Shown here: piece after piece, positions 9,377 to 18,219 of the stretch
Numbering within the stretch: the first letter of the stretch is position 1
How the letters are laid out: each line of letters starts with the position of its first letter
Source: Bacillus sp. NTK074B
Lineage (GTDB): Bacteria > Bacillota > Bacilli > Bacillales > Bacillaceae_B
Length of the DNA stretch: 64,000 nt
Reading direction: 5' to 3'
Assembly (NCBI RefSeq): GCF_017303375.1
Contig: NZ_JAFKOH010000006.1
Span: forward strand, 124,001-188,000
Notes under the pieces: generated by a model
The model's input: only the letters and a program-made list of their open reading frames with translations
Database searches by the model: none
Told to the model about the DNA's origin: nothing
Program-made: the position numbers and the translations under genes

Positions 9377-11080
9377 TCAATACGACACACCCGTACGCGT
9401 ATGTGTCTTCTTAAATTCATTCATATCCGGATCAAAATAATCTTCATTAAAGGCAGGGACGAACTGACCGTCTTTCAAATAGCCCGATCCCCATGTCGGG
9501 TCAAGGGTCACCCATTCCCCATCCAGATTTGCCTCCACCCAGGCGTGCCTTCCAGGGAAAATGCCCCCTGCCCTGCCATCTACAAACCTTGCCTCAATGT
9601 CAATGGCCCGAAGCATGGCAATCGCCAGATATGCATAATCCTGGCACACACCGGTCTTGGATTGCAGGGTTTTCAATGCACTGTCATCCCAATTAAAGTC
9701 ATCATTTTCATACTTTTCAACGTCATAGGAAATATTCTTTGCGACATAATCGTAGATGGCTTTCGCCTTATCTCTGTCACTCGTTTTTCTTGCTGTGACG
9801 GTTTCCACCTGCTTCTTGATCTCAGGAGAATCAGACTGTACTCCACGTGAAGGCAGGAGATCCCGCTTATCTTCCCCTGTGGATTCCACTTCAAACTTCG
9901 CAAAACCGAAGAATCTGAAGTAATCACTGTTTTCTTCCTTGATTTCAGGGACACTGAGGGTCACTTCATACGTTCCGGGCCCAAAGCGAAGGTAAAACGA
10001 ATCATCAAACGTAAAATCCTCAACGGGAATCACATCGAGCGCTTCGTCCTCACCCTTTTTCGTGGTGATATAAATATGAGTGGTTTCAGGTCCGAATTCC
10101 GCCATCGGATCGATGCTTCCTTTAATTTTATATAGTCCGTCAGACTCTTCTCCCCCGAATTGCGGGGATTCCAATGTCACTCCCCTCTCCCTGAAAGTTT
10201 CCGAATAGTCGATCGGGCTCATCACACGAGCAGATGCATTATCGATGAGGATCGTCGTGGCGGTCTGATAGTAGTTCTCACGGTCTTCATCAGGAACGAG
10301 CACTTCAAGCTCATGTACTCCTTTTCCATAAAAAAGCGGGATATCATAACTGAATTCCCCATCTTTTATAGGGATGACATGTTTCCAGTTCTCAGAATCC
10401 TTCTTCATTCTAAGCATCATGCTATCTTCATCCGTCAGCTCAGCCGCCTCACCTTTAAGAGAGAAGACTTCATCCCCTTTCACGTAACTTGATTTCGTGG
10501 ATAAAGTGAGTCCCGCATCCTGTCCGAACGGAGTCAGGGTAACGTCCCTATCAGCCTCGGGATTCACATTATGGACGGTAAAGGAGGCCGTCTCATAGTA
10601 GTAATCCTCACGGTCCTTGCTTGGAAGTTGCACTGAAATGCTGTATTCCCCTTTGCCATTGAAAAAGTGAATGTCCTGCTTAAACTTTCCGTCTTTTATC
10701 GGTGTGTAATATTCAAGCTGCCTACCTGCAGGTCCTTCCTCACTAGACCTGACCTTGATCCAGACATAGCTTGATTTTAGATCCTGATACTTCTCAATCT
10801 CTCCGTTCACCCTCACTTTTCCATTTACCGCAAAATCTTTGTATGTCGGTTCATTTATAGTAGCGCCGATTTCCTCACTGTAGGAAGTGAGCTCCAAAGG
10901 CTTCAGTTCCCCAAGTTCCTTATTCTTTTTCATTACTTCCTTTTCATACGGATCTTCTTCTTTGTTATGTGCCTTCGTTTCCCCACTGCTCACATTCGAG
11001 TCGCTGCATGCTGCCACAAACAGAAAACAGACCAACAAACCAAACAACGCCATCAAAGACGATCTATTATTCTTCCTCAT
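9377..11080 (-). CDS. transglutaminase-domain lipoprotein with Ig-like repeats
   Basis: 567 residues. The signal peptide ends in a lipobox (FLFVAAC, Cys about 25), so the mature protein should be anchored to the outer face of the membrane. Residues ~60-390 hold three related beta-sandwich units, each with a phrase like IKDGKFKQDIHFFNGKGEYS or IKDGEFSYDIPLFYGKGVHE. The C-terminal third is a transglutaminase/papain-like domain with KTGVCQDYAYLAIAMLR (catalytic Cys), GRHAWVEANL (His) and WVTLDPTWG (Asp). Such domains in bacteria are often peptidases or cell-wall proteins; the substrate is unknown. AGGAGG precedes the ATG at good spacing. Confidence 0.9.
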   Translation of the reverse strand: MRKNNRSSLMALFGLLVCFLFVAACSDSNVSSGETKAHNKEEDPYEKEVMKKNKELGELKPLELTSYSEEIGATINEPTYKDFAVNGKVRVNGEIEKYQDLKSSYVWIKVRSSEEGPAGRQLEYYTPIKDGKFKQDIHFFNGKGEYSISVQLPSKDREDYYYETASFTVHNVNPEADRDVTLTPFGQDAGLTLSTKSSYVKGDEVFSLKGEAAELTDEDSMMLRMKKDSENWKHVIPIKDGEFSYDIPLFYGKGVHELEVLVPDEDRENYYQTATTILIDNASARVMSPIDYSETFRERGVTLESPQFGGEESDGLYKIKGSIDPMAEFGPETTHIYITTKKGEDEALDVIPVEDFTFDDSFYLRFGPGTYEVTLSVPEIKEENSDYFRFFGFAKFEVESTGEDKRDLLPSRGVQSDSPEIKKQVETVTARKTSDRDKAKAIYDYVAKNISYDVEKYENDDFNWDDSALKTLQSKTGVCQDYAYLAIAMLRAIDIEARFVDGRAGGIFPGRHAWVEANLDGEWVTLDPTWGSGYLKDGQFVPAFNEDYFDPDMNEFKKTHTRTGVSY

Positions 11081-11161
11081 GCCATCCTCCTAAACTTTCT
11101 GTATAATACATCTACGCACAATACCACCATCGGTTCCCGGTCCTATTTCCCTAATTCAGAA

Positions 11162-11228
11162 GGAGGGACGGACCTTCAAACTAGTGAAAGTGAATTTTTA
11201 ATAACCTGATTTAGAGGTCCGTCCCTCC
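11162..11228. repeat. complete palindromic element, 67 bp
   Basis: ggagggacggacct (11162-11175) and gaggtccgtccctcc (11214-11228), in the spacer between two minus-strand genes and only ten bases from the GNAT stop. Confidence 0.92.
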
Positions 11229-11238
11229 CACGACCCTT

Positions 11239-11748
11239 CTATATCTGTTTGTAATAGATAATGGTCGGTTCTAATTCACCATTAGGAGATGCGGCGTACT
11301 CAGGGATCCGCCCTCCTTGAACGTATCCCAAGGAAGTGTATAAATGATTGGAAGGTGCCCCTTCGACCGTATCAAGTATGAGCAAGGTCCGTCCCTCTTC
11401 TTTCGCTCTTTTCTCAGCGGTTTGCATGAGTTTTTTGGCGATGCCTTTTTGGCGGAAGGCGGGGTGCATCATCATCTTGGCGATTTCTGCTCGATTGGTC
11501 CCGTTCTGTTTGGTACAAAGATGAAGCTGTACGGTTCCAGCAATGGTATTATCCACCCAGGCCACATATAGGATCACATGTGGGCGAAGGATATTCATCC
11601 AATATTCCGCAGCATCAGATGGAGCCAATGGGGATAAGAAGCCGATTGATGCCCCGTTATCCACTACTACCCTTAATAAATCAGACATTTCACCAATAAA
11701 GGGATCTATGCTTTTCAGTTCTTCGATTTTCACGCCTTGATTCATCAT
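11239..11748 (-). CDS. GNAT family N-acetyltransferase
   Basis: About 169 residues from the ATG at 11748. The acetyl-CoA binding region is clear: IAKMMMHPAFRQKGIAKKLM (the R-x-x-G-x-A loop), then EEGRTLLILDTVEG and NHLYTSLGYVQGG. It probably acetylates an amine on a small molecule or protein; the acceptor cannot be inferred. An upstream in-frame ATG (11805) would add 19 residues without family resemblance, and the purine-rich GGAGTGG before 11748 fits better. The EEGRTLL codons contain an exact 13-mer of the dispersed repeat (11385-11397). Because EGRTLL is also ordinary GNAT sequence, chance identity is possible. Confidence 0.88.
   Translation of the reverse strand: MMNQGVKIEELKSIDPFIGEMSDLLRVVVDNGASIGFLSPLAPSDAAEYWMNILRPHVILYVAWVDNTIAGTVQLHLCTKQNGTNRAEIAKMMMHPAFRQKGIAKKLMQTAEKRAKEEGRTLLILDTVEGAPSNHLYTSLGYVQGGRIPEYAASPNGELEPTIIYYKQI
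11385..11397. repeat. repeat arm inside the GNAT coding sequence
   Basis: aggtccgtccctc lies inside the reading frame at the EEGRT codons. There is no partner arm nearby. It may be coincidence, because the encoded residues are typical of the family. Confidence 0.5.
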
Positions 11749-12115
11749 GACCACTCCACTCCCAAGTCTCTCAATTCTCCACCATGCCGGTACTTCTGTC
11801 GGCAATAGGCTTAATTTTATTCTACTACTCTTTTAATCACCTTATCTCAATTTCCCTATAAAAATAAGCTCCCTCTCCCTATACCCCATCTCTTCATCCA
11901 TGGGTTTTTCCAGGTAGCTTACCAACGTTTAGCCTTTCTCTTTAACCAGCGAATTTTTTTATGTCTCACCCTCTTCACTCCACTCATTTAGATAATCAAA
12001 AGATAACGGGAAACATCTGACCCCCTAACTTTTTCTGGAATTCACCACCTTTTGTTATACACATACTAGAACAAATTTGTTATCCTATGACCATAACAAA
12101 ACAGGAGGTGACGCT
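11749..12115. other. divergent intergenic region with GntR operator
   Basis: 367 bases without a gene. It holds the divergent promoters of the GNAT gene and the GntR/DUF1648 operon. I see no convincing small reading frame or long hairpin in 11820-12055, which is pyrimidine-rich. The right end carries the operator listed separately. Confidence 0.6.
12070..12081. promoter_or_regulatory. palindrome AACAAATTTGTT, candidate autoregulatory operator
   Basis: A perfect 12-bp palindrome 35 bases before the GntR start codon. YtrA-subfamily GntR proteins commonly bind dyads overlapping their own promoter, so this is the best operator candidate. Confidence 0.55.
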
Positions 12116-12499
12116 TTGTTCATCCAAATCGAGCCTCAATCAGATATACCGATCTATGCCCAAGTGCGAAATGGAATCATGGAAGGAATCGTCAGGGGAG
12201 AACTGACACCGGGAGACGTACTTCCTTCTGTAAGGAGCCTTGCTGGTGACCTTGGTGTGAACATGCATACGGTGAATAAAAGTTATCATGAATTGGAAAG
12301 CAAAGGGATTATCCGGATTGTTCCGAAGTCCGGCGCTGTCATTTGTTCACCTGCCGAGGGGAAAATTCCGCCGCATAAGTTGAACCAGTTCTCTGAACAA
12401 TTGCGCCCTGTAATAGTGGAATCCCTGGTCGTTGGTTTGAGTGAGAAGGAGATTACTGAATTAGTCACGTCCATCATTTTAAACATTAAGGGGGAGTAA
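12116..12499 (+). CDS. GntR family regulator, YtrA subfamily
   Basis: 127 residues from a TTG start at 12116, chosen because AGGAGGTG ends five bases before it; the upstream ATG at 12077 has no ribosome site and adds 13 unrelated residues. The N-terminal winged helix is canonical: SDIPIYAQVRNGIMEGIVRG, LPSVRSLAGDLGVNMHTVNK, YHELESKGII. The short C-terminus (about 50 residues, no large effector domain) is the YtrA type. It is followed four bases later by a membrane-protein gene, which it probably represses together with itself through the palindrome at 12070-12081. Confidence 0.92.
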   Translation: MFIQIEPQSDIPIYAQVRNGIMEGIVRGELTPGDVLPSVRSLAGDLGVNMHTVNKSYHELESKGIIRIVPKSGAVICSPAEGKIPPHKLNQFSEQLRPVIVESLVVGLSEKEITELVTSIILNIKGE

Positions 12500-12502
12500 C
12501 CA

Positions 12503-13606
12503 TTGGAAATGACACTTATTTACGTCACGGTAGGCTTTCTGGTAGCGCTTCAAATCGCGATTCCTTTCATTGTGAAACGGACAGTCGTGTTTGGTGTGAC
12601 GATACCCTTTGATGAGGTAAAGAACACACAGCTTCGACAATACAAAAAAAGTTATGCCATCCTGACACTTTTCATCTCCATCCTCGTTTTGACAATCTAT
12701 TTCATCTGGTCAACAACGAACACACCCAGCGAAAACCACCTCATATTGGCAGGATTATGTATGCCTTTTGTCATCTTATTTATTTCGATGGCCCTTTATT
12801 TTTATTTTCATATGAAAGTCATTTCGTTGAAAAAGCAAATGCAGTGGTTCAAGGACCGCAAACAAATCAGGGTGTCGGAATTGAACCTCCGGACGAAAGA
12901 TGAAATGCTTCCCTGGATGGTGTATACCGTACCCATGGTGATCACAGTTGCACTGATCGTGTTTACTTTAATGAATTACAACAGCTTCCCGGACCAGATC
13001 CCAACCCACTGGGGGCCAAATGGAAAACCTGATGCTTTCACCAGTAAAACCTATCTTACCGCGCTGAGCCTCCCACTGGTGTTACTGATTATGAACGGGA
13101 TGTTCCTCGGGATCAATGAACTCACCAGAAATTCCGGGATTAAGTTGAGTGCTGGTAATGTTAAGGCATCACGAATTCGTCAGCTCCGTCTTCGAAAATA
13201 CACGAGCTGGCTGTTGTTCTTCATTTCCGTTCTGGTTTCCTTGTTGTTTACGTTCCTGCAATTCACCACATTATATGAAAACAGCGTCAGCGACCTGCTG
13301 ATCATTACAACGCCACTTGCTTTCTCTGCACTCGTACTGATCGGGAGTATCATACTGGCAGTCAAAGTAGGAAAGAATGATTCAGATCTGGACGGAGAAA
13401 TCATCGGTGAAGACTCATCGGAAGTAATCAATGCAGACGACGATCAATACTGGAAAGGCGGTCTCATCTACTTTAACCCTGAAGATCCCTCCATCTTCGT
13501 CGAAAAACGCTTCGGAGTAGGCTGGACACTGAACTTCGCCAGACCACTGGGATACATCGTCCTCATCGGCCCCCTCCTCATCATATTAATCGTAACTCTA
13601 TTATAA
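12503..13606 (+). CDS. DUF1648/DUF5808 membrane protein
   Basis: 367 residues with about eight membrane segments. DUF1648 is recognised by NSFPDQIPTHWGPNGKPDAF near residues 155-175, and a C-terminal DUF5808-like motif by YWKGGLIYFNPEDPSIFVEK followed by RFGVGWTLNFARP. Some DUF1648 proteins (SdpI) give immunity to toxins or act in signalling; no such role is shown here. It starts with TTG at 12503, six bases after GGGGGAG, and forms an operon with the GntR gene. The YtrA-regulator/membrane-protein pairing suggests an inducible envelope-stress function (inference). Confidence 0.87.
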   Translation: MEMTLIYVTVGFLVALQIAIPFIVKRTVVFGVTIPFDEVKNTQLRQYKKSYAILTLFISILVLTIYFIWSTTNTPSENHLILAGLCMPFVILFISMALYFYFHMKVISLKKQMQWFKDRKQIRVSELNLRTKDEMLPWMVYTVPMVITVALIVFTLMNYNSFPDQIPTHWGPNGKPDAFTSKTYLTALSLPLVLLIMNGMFLGINELTRNSGIKLSAGNVKASRIRQLRLRKYTSWLLFFISVLVSLLFTFLQFTTLYENSVSDLLIITTPLAFSALVLIGSIILAVKVGKNDSDLDGEIIGEDSSEVINADDDQYWKGGLIYFNPEDPSIFVEKRFGVGWTLNFARPLGYIVLIGPLLIILIVTLL

Positions 13607-13610
13607 TCTT

Positions 13611-13678
13611 GAGGGACGGACCTCTTAAATCGAGCAATAACGTGATGTATACGTACTGCTGATTTGAGGCCCGTCCCT
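13611..13678. repeat. complete palindromic element, 68 bp
   Basis: gagggacggacctc (13611-13624) and gaggcccgtccct (13666-13678, one T-to-C change). The interior continues the pairing (AAATC.GAGCA against TGCT.GATTT), so nearly the whole element folds as one hairpin. It starts five bases after the DUF1648 gene. Confidence 0.9.
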
Positions 13679-13740
13679 TTCATGATGCGGTTTTCATGAT
13701 TTAATCTCCTCCGAAAATCTTCCTTACCACACCGAGAATC

Positions 13741-13754
13741 GAGGTCCGTCCCTC
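13741..13754. repeat. single right-type arm of the dispersed element
   Basis: gaggtccgtccctc lies 63 bases after the preceding complete element; the matching left arm is not recognisable. The arrangement, complete element plus extra right arm, is the same as in the two composites around the SDR gene. Confidence 0.8.
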
Positions 13755-13895
13755 TACTAAGCTACTCTACTAAAAAAGGCTCAATCTCTGGAAATTCGGG
13801 ATTTGTTATGGACAGATTGTTCGGAATACTATATAAATAGTAGATGGAAACTCACAAAGAAAACGTTTACAACATGAGACGACAAGGAGGATTCT

Positions 13896-15314
13896 ATGTT
13901 AGATGTGCTAGACAAGATTAATTCATTCTTATGGGGGACACCAAGTTTAGTGCTATTATTCGGGACAGGTCTTTTCCTGACATTTATGTTAAGAGGGCTT
14001 CAGTTCCGAAAATTGATGTATGCTTTTAAACTGGCTTTTACGAAGGAGAAACCCACTGCCTCATCTGATCAATCTGAAGGGGACATCAGTAACTTCAAAA
14101 CGTTGATGACGGCTTTATCTGCTACGATTGGGAATGGGAACATTGCCGGAGTCGCAACGGCCCTGACAATCGGGGGGCCCGGGGCCATTTTCTGGATGTG
14201 GATCGTGGGCCTTCTCGGGATGGCGACGAAGTACGGAGAAGCCCTTCTCGCCATGAAATATCGTGTGAAGAATAAAAACGGGGAATACTCAGGCGGGCCT
14301 ATGTATTATGTAGAAAAGGGCCTCGGCAGCAAGTGGAAATGGCTCGCCGTCGCGTTTGCCCTATTCGGTGCATTCGCCGCTCTCGGCATCGGGAACAGCG
14401 TTCAGTCCAATACGATTGCCGACGTCATGGGCACAAGTTTTCACATTAACAACCTGACAACGGGTATCGTTCTTGCCGTTCTAACGGGGTTGATCATTTT
14501 CGGAGGAATTCAGCGGATCAGTACTGTTGCTTCTTTCTTCGTGCCGATCATGGCGTTCCTTTACATTGGAGGCTCACTGACCATTATTGTCCTGAACTAT
14601 GACATGATCATCCCTGCTTTTAAAATGATTTTCTTCTACGCATTCAATCCTGTAGCAGCTGCCGGTGGTTTCACGGGAATCATCATCTCAGAAGCGATCC
14701 GCAGCGGGGTATCCAGAGGTATTTTCTCAAACGAAGCTGGACTTGGTACCGCCGCGCTGATTGCCGGTAATGCGAAAACCGATCACCCTGTCAAACAGGC
14801 TCTCGTTGCCATGACTGGCACCTTCATCGTCACGATCGTCGTATGTACCATGACCGGTCTCGTGCTATTGATCACAGGTTTCTGGGATCCGACCGGCGGA
14901 GCGATTTCGGGTGTCGGGCACGCACCAAGCCTTGACGGCGGAGCATTGACGAGCGCCGCGTTCGGACATGCCCTTGGTGTGGTTGGAGAATATATCGTGT
15001 CCTTCTCCGTCATCTTCTTTGGATTCTCGACGATTGTCGGATGGTACATGTACGGGGAGAAATGCTTCGAGTATATTACGAATTATCGATTTGCCAATTC
15101 CTACAGGCTTATTTATATTTTTGCCACTGGCCTTGGGGCAGTCGCGAATCTAGACCTGGTTTGGGCCTTTGCCGATATGTCCAATGCATTGATGATGATT
15201 CCGAATCTGATCGCATTATTATTACTCTATAAAGTGATCGTTTCCGAGACGAATCATTATTTTAATGAATATATGCCGATGATGGAAGCTCGTCCCAAAA
15301 GGAAAGCAAGCTAA
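13896..15314 (+). CDS. alanine/glycine:cation symporter family protein
   Basis: 472 residues with about 11 membrane helices. The AGCS signature is plain: GNGNIAGVATALTIGGPGAI followed by FWMWIVGLLGMATKYGE, then GGPMYYVEKGLG, and RSGVSRGIFSNEAGLGTAAL further on. These proteins import alanine or glycine with Na+ or H+. A GGAGG site precedes the ATG, and a promoter-like TATATAAAT lies about 50 bases upstream. It is monocistronic and ends at a strong bidirectional hairpin. The exact amino acid cannot be told from sequence. Confidence 0.95.
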   Translation: MLDVLDKINSFLWGTPSLVLLFGTGLFLTFMLRGLQFRKLMYAFKLAFTKEKPTASSDQSEGDISNFKTLMTALSATIGNGNIAGVATALTIGGPGAIFWMWIVGLLGMATKYGEALLAMKYRVKNKNGEYSGGPMYYVEKGLGSKWKWLAVAFALFGAFAALGIGNSVQSNTIADVMGTSFHINNLTTGIVLAVLTGLIIFGGIQRISTVASFFVPIMAFLYIGGSLTIIVLNYDMIIPAFKMIFFYAFNPVAAAGGFTGIIISEAIRSGVSRGIFSNEAGLGTAALIAGNAKTDHPVKQALVAMTGTFIVTIVVCTMTGLVLLITGFWDPTGGAISGVGHAPSLDGGALTSAAFGHALGVVGEYIVSFSVIFFGFSTIVGWYMYGEKCFEYITNYRFANSYRLIYIFATGLGAVANLDLVWAFADMSNALMMIPNLIALLLLYKVIVSETNHYFNEYMPMMEARPKRKAS

Positions 15315-15317
15315 AGA

Positions 15318-15352
15318 GAAACCCGGTGTGAACAGTGTTCACACCGGGTTTC
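15318..15352. terminator. bidirectional intrinsic terminator
   Basis: AAACCCGGTGTGAAC and GTTCACACCGGGTTT form a 15-bp stem with an AGT loop between the convergent symporter and beta-propeller genes. Confidence 0.9.
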
Positions 15353-15361
15353 TGAATTTAT

Positions 15362-16441
15362 TCACGCAAACCACTTATGCCACATATGATCATTTCTGCC
15401 TCTGGCAAAGGCATCCACACGGTTCGGCCCCCAGGATACGGCACCAGGGGACGAACGTACGCCTCCCCGGGGTGCACCAAGGTCCTCCCAATTGCTCCAG
15501 CGGGAACCGTTCCACCATTTGTGCCACATATTGTTGTTGTCTCCACGGACAAAGGTATCGATGCGGTTCGGTGCCCATGAAGATGCTGCTGGGGCGCCTT
15601 CAAACCCTCTAGGCGGAGAACCGAGATCCTCCCAATTACTCCATCGTGAACCGTCCCACCACTTATGCCACATCCGGTCGTTGTTTCCCCGTACAAAGCA
15701 ATCGATGCGATTCGGCCCCCAGGATACGGCACCAGGTGAGTCCCTCAAACCGCCCCTTGGAGCGCCAAGGTTCTCCCATTGACTCCAGTTTCGTCCGTCC
15801 CACCACTTATGCCACAGATTATTATCGTATCCTTGGACGAACACATCCAGTCGATTAGCTGACCAGGATGACACCGTCGGATCTCCCTTGAAGCCCCGCG
15901 GTGGTCCGCCGAGATCTTCCCATTCACTCCATCTTCGGCCGTCCCACCATTTATGAAAAAGAATATCCCGGTTTCCTCTGACAAAGGTATCAATCCGATT
16001 CGGTCCCCATGATACGGCTGCCGGCGAACCCTTCAGGCCTCTTCTCGGTGCACCAAGGTCTTCCCAATTACTCCATCGTGAACCGTCCCACCATTTGTGA
16101 TACATTCGATCGTTTTCTCCTCTGACAAACGTATCAAGCCGGTTCACCTGCCAGGAAGCAGCGGCGGGGGATCCCTTCATCCCGCGTGGCGGTGCACCCA
16201 GATCCTCCCATTCCCTCCAGTTGGCACGGGAGTCAAATGGATCAGGGTAACCTGCCTGTGTAACAGCACCCTGATAAGGATCATAGTAGTGAAGATTCTG
16301 TGGATAATATTCCTGTTGTGGAAAATACTGCTGATAAGTATGTGGTAAAAGGATGTCTTCATAATCATTTCTTACTTCTGCTCCAAATGGATAGCACTCA
16401 TAGGGAATTGCATAGACCGGATACCGTCTCTGAAAAAACAT
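15362..16441 (-). CDS. six-repeat beta-propeller lectin-like protein
   Basis: 359 residues. A Tyr/Pro-rich N-terminus (~1-80, with YPQNLHYYDPYQG) has no signal peptide. It is followed by six tandem units of 48 residues with the pattern HKWWDGSRWSNWEDLGAPR, a Gly-rich turn, SPAAVSWGPNRIDTFVRG and ND-MWH. Such W- and D-rich units form blades of PLL-like (Photorhabdus luminescens lectin) propellers that bind fucose or related glycans. The number of blades and the circular permutation at the ends (an extra half-unit REWEDLG and a truncated HKWFA) suggest Velcro closure. The Tyr-rich leader and missing secretion signal resemble spore-coat or exosporium proteins; that location is inference. DNA identity between units is high, indicating recent expansion. 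Confidence 0.85.
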   Translation of the reverse strand: MFFQRRYPVYAIPYECYPFGAEVRNDYEDILLPHTYQQYFPQQEYYPQNLHYYDPYQGAVTQAGYPDPFDSRANWREWEDLGAPPRGMKGSPAAASWQVNRLDTFVRGENDRMYHKWWDGSRWSNWEDLGAPRRGLKGSPAAVSWGPNRIDTFVRGNRDILFHKWWDGRRWSEWEDLGGPPRGFKGDPTVSSWSANRLDVFVQGYDNNLWHKWWDGRNWSQWENLGAPRGGLRDSPGAVSWGPNRIDCFVRGNNDRMWHKWWDGSRWSNWEDLGSPPRGFEGAPAASSWAPNRIDTFVRGDNNNMWHKWWNGSRWSNWEDLGAPRGGVRSSPGAVSWGPNRVDAFARGRNDHMWHKWFA

Positions 16442-16505
16442 ACTGCATCCCTCCTCGCATTTACTGTATGCAAGAGCCCAGGTGGAGGAGTATGTACATA
16501 TTTAT

Positions 16506-16532
16506 TCAAAAAAAGACCTCCCCACATGAGGT
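16506..16532 (-). terminator. intrinsic terminator after hflX
   Basis: On the minus strand an imperfect stem around CCACCTC and GGGGAGG is followed by TTTTTTT. It lies just past the hflX stop. Confidence 0.65.
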
Positions 16533-16550
16533 GGAGAAGATCCATATCAC

Positions 16551-17810
16551 TTATACCATATATTCTCTATATTTCTCAGCATCACTCACCTTACATTCAA
16601 GGGTAAGCTTCGTTCCATTTTCTTCATACTCGGTTTCTAATACATTGGCATTCTCATTAAAATAAGAGATCAAATGCCCTTTATCAAACGGAATCAGCAT
16701 TTGACAACGTTTATAGTCTTTAAAGATATAGCTTTTTACTACCTGAAGGAGATCCTCGACCCCTATTCTATTTTTTGCAGAAAAATAAATGCGATCCTTC
16801 TCGACTCTCGGTACTTCCTCATCAACCATTTCAGCTTTGTTGAATGCATAAATGACAGGAATATCCCCGGTACCCAGTTCATCAAGGGTTTGATCCGTCA
16901 CCTTCATCAATTTTTCATAATGGGGGTCGGAATAATCCACCACGTGTATAATGAGATCCGCTTCCACCACCTCTTCAAGGGTAGAGCGGAATGCCTTGAC
17001 CAGCTGATGAGGGAGTTTATTGACGAATCCGACGGTATCAGTCAGGAGAAATTCCTTCTTGTCGGGTAACGTAATGTTCCTTACCGACGTTTCCAGGGTT
17101 GCGAATAGCATATCCTTTTCGAATACCTGCTTGTTCTCGTTCGGATGGAACGTTTCTACAAAAGCATTCATCGTTGTCGACTTCCCTGCATTGGTGTAGC
17201 CGACAAGAGAAACAACGGGGATTGCACTCTTTTTACGCTGCTTTCTCTGCGTGGTCCTCAGGTCGACAAGTGAATCCAGTTCTTTATTCAAAGCCGTGAT
17301 TTTCTCTTCGATCCGACGACGGTCGAGCTCTAGCTTCGTTTCACCGGCACCACGGTTGGCAAGTCCCGAACCTCCGCCTTGACGGCCCAGTGATTCACGA
17401 CGTCCCACAAGGCGTGGAAGCATGTATTGAAGCTGTGCCACCTCGACTTGAAGCTGGGCTTCCCGGGTTTTCGCCCGCTCTGCGAAGATATCAAGAATCA
17501 GCATCGTTCTGTCCATCACCCGGACGTCCAGTTTTTCCTCCAACACACGAATTTGCGATGGGGACAGTTCATCATTGGTGATAAGTACATCAGCATCCCA
17601 CTCTTCAATAAGGGGCAGCAGTTCGTCAATCTTCCCTTTTCCGATATAATGTACGTGATTCGGCCGGGGCAGGTTCTGTGTCAGTTCACCGACCACATCG
17701 ATATGCCTCGCTTCTGCTAATCCATTCAGCTCCAGCATCGAATATTCAAAGTCATTGTTCTTATCTTTTGTATTAACGCCTATGGCGATGGCTTTTAATC
17801 TTTCTTCCAT
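16551..17810 (-). CDS. hflX: GTPase HflX, ribosome-splitting/rescue factor
   Basis: 419 residues. The N-terminal HflX domain (to ~165) has RPNHVHYIGKGKIDELL and LSPSQIRVLEEKL, the middle linker has GRRESLGRQGGGSGLANRGA followed by GETKLELDRRRI, and the G domain starts near 200 with GYTNAGKST (G1), DTVGFVNKLPH (G3) and NKAEM (G4). HflX splits stalled 70S ribosomes under heat or antibiotic stress. The ATG at 17810 matches the family N-terminus (MEERLKAIAIGVNTKD) and is preceded by AGGAAGTG; the frame is open for another 90 codons upstream but that text is not protein-like. The 5' region carries a perfect hairpin and a short leader frame, suggesting attenuation. Confidence 0.95.
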   Translation of the reverse strand: MEERLKAIAIGVNTKDKNNDFEYSMLELNGLAEARHIDVVGELTQNLPRPNHVHYIGKGKIDELLPLIEEWDADVLITNDELSPSQIRVLEEKLDVRVMDRTMLILDIFAERAKTREAQLQVEVAQLQYMLPRLVGRRESLGRQGGGSGLANRGAGETKLELDRRRIEEKITALNKELDSLVDLRTTQRKQRKKSAIPVVSLVGYTNAGKSTTMNAFVETFHPNENKQVFEKDMLFATLETSVRNITLPDKKEFLLTDTVGFVNKLPHQLVKAFRSTLEEVVEADLIIHVVDYSDPHYEKLMKVTDQTLDELGTGDIPVIYAFNKAEMVDEEVPRVEKDRIYFSAKNRIGVEDLLQVVKSYIFKDYKRCQMLIPFDKGHLISYFNENANVLETEYEENGTKLTLECKVSDAEKYREYMV

Positions 17811-17846
17811 TATTGGTTCACTTCCTATCAAATATTTTCGTACAAG

Positions 17847-17874
17847 AAAAGCACAGGCTGCTGCCTGTGCTTTT
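17847..17874 (-). terminator. 12-bp perfect hairpin in the hflX leader, putative attenuator
   Basis: AAAAGCACAGGC and GCCTGTGCTTTT pair perfectly around a 4-nt loop, 37 bases before the hflX start codon, with a short U-rich stretch after it on the minus strand. Because it precedes the gene instead of following one, conditional termination is the simplest explanation. Confidence 0.65.
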
Positions 17875-18097
17875 AGTAAATGGATTTTTGAATATACCGA
17901 TGGAACACGAAGAAGCCCGCACTTTCCCCGTATGACTGTAATGAAAGTCATCGAAATAGTACCATTCAGTATATATTCAATTCTATTTTCAAAGGGAAAG
18001 AAGAACTCCCCTTTCTCCATGCACGTTAAATGAAGAATTCCTTTAAAAATAGTCAGACCGATCCCATTTACCCTGCACACAGGCAGAGCCTTTGAAC

Positions 18098-18169
18098 TTA
18101 TTCAATTAAGCGTTCAAATTGCGGATGCGAAGTCTGATCAAAATCAAAAGGAAAACCTCCATTTCTCAT
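18098..18169 (-). CDS. 23-residue leader-peptide candidate upstream of hflX
   Basis: ATG at 18169, preceded by GGGGG at six bases, encodes MRNGGFPFDFDQTSHPQFER plus LIE and stops at 18098, about 220 bases before the attenuator-like hairpin. Inducible hflX homologues in Listeria are controlled by ribosome-dependent attenuation, which is the reason for suspecting a regulatory leader. The ORF could also be fortuitous. Confidence 0.4.
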   Translation of the reverse strand: MRNGGFPFDFDQTSHPQFERLIE

Positions 18170-18219
18170 AAGTTACCCCCATTCTACCACACCTAACGAA
18201 GAATGGGAAGATATGGTTT

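Noticed and set aside
15358..15858. Several overlapping frames on both strands of the beta-propeller gene
   Set aside because: They are shadows produced by the repetitive codon pattern of the propeller blades.
18081..18097. An N-terminal extension of HflX up to 18080
   Set aside because: The in-frame upstream text is not protein-like and contains the attenuator hairpin; the family start with ribosome site is at 17810.
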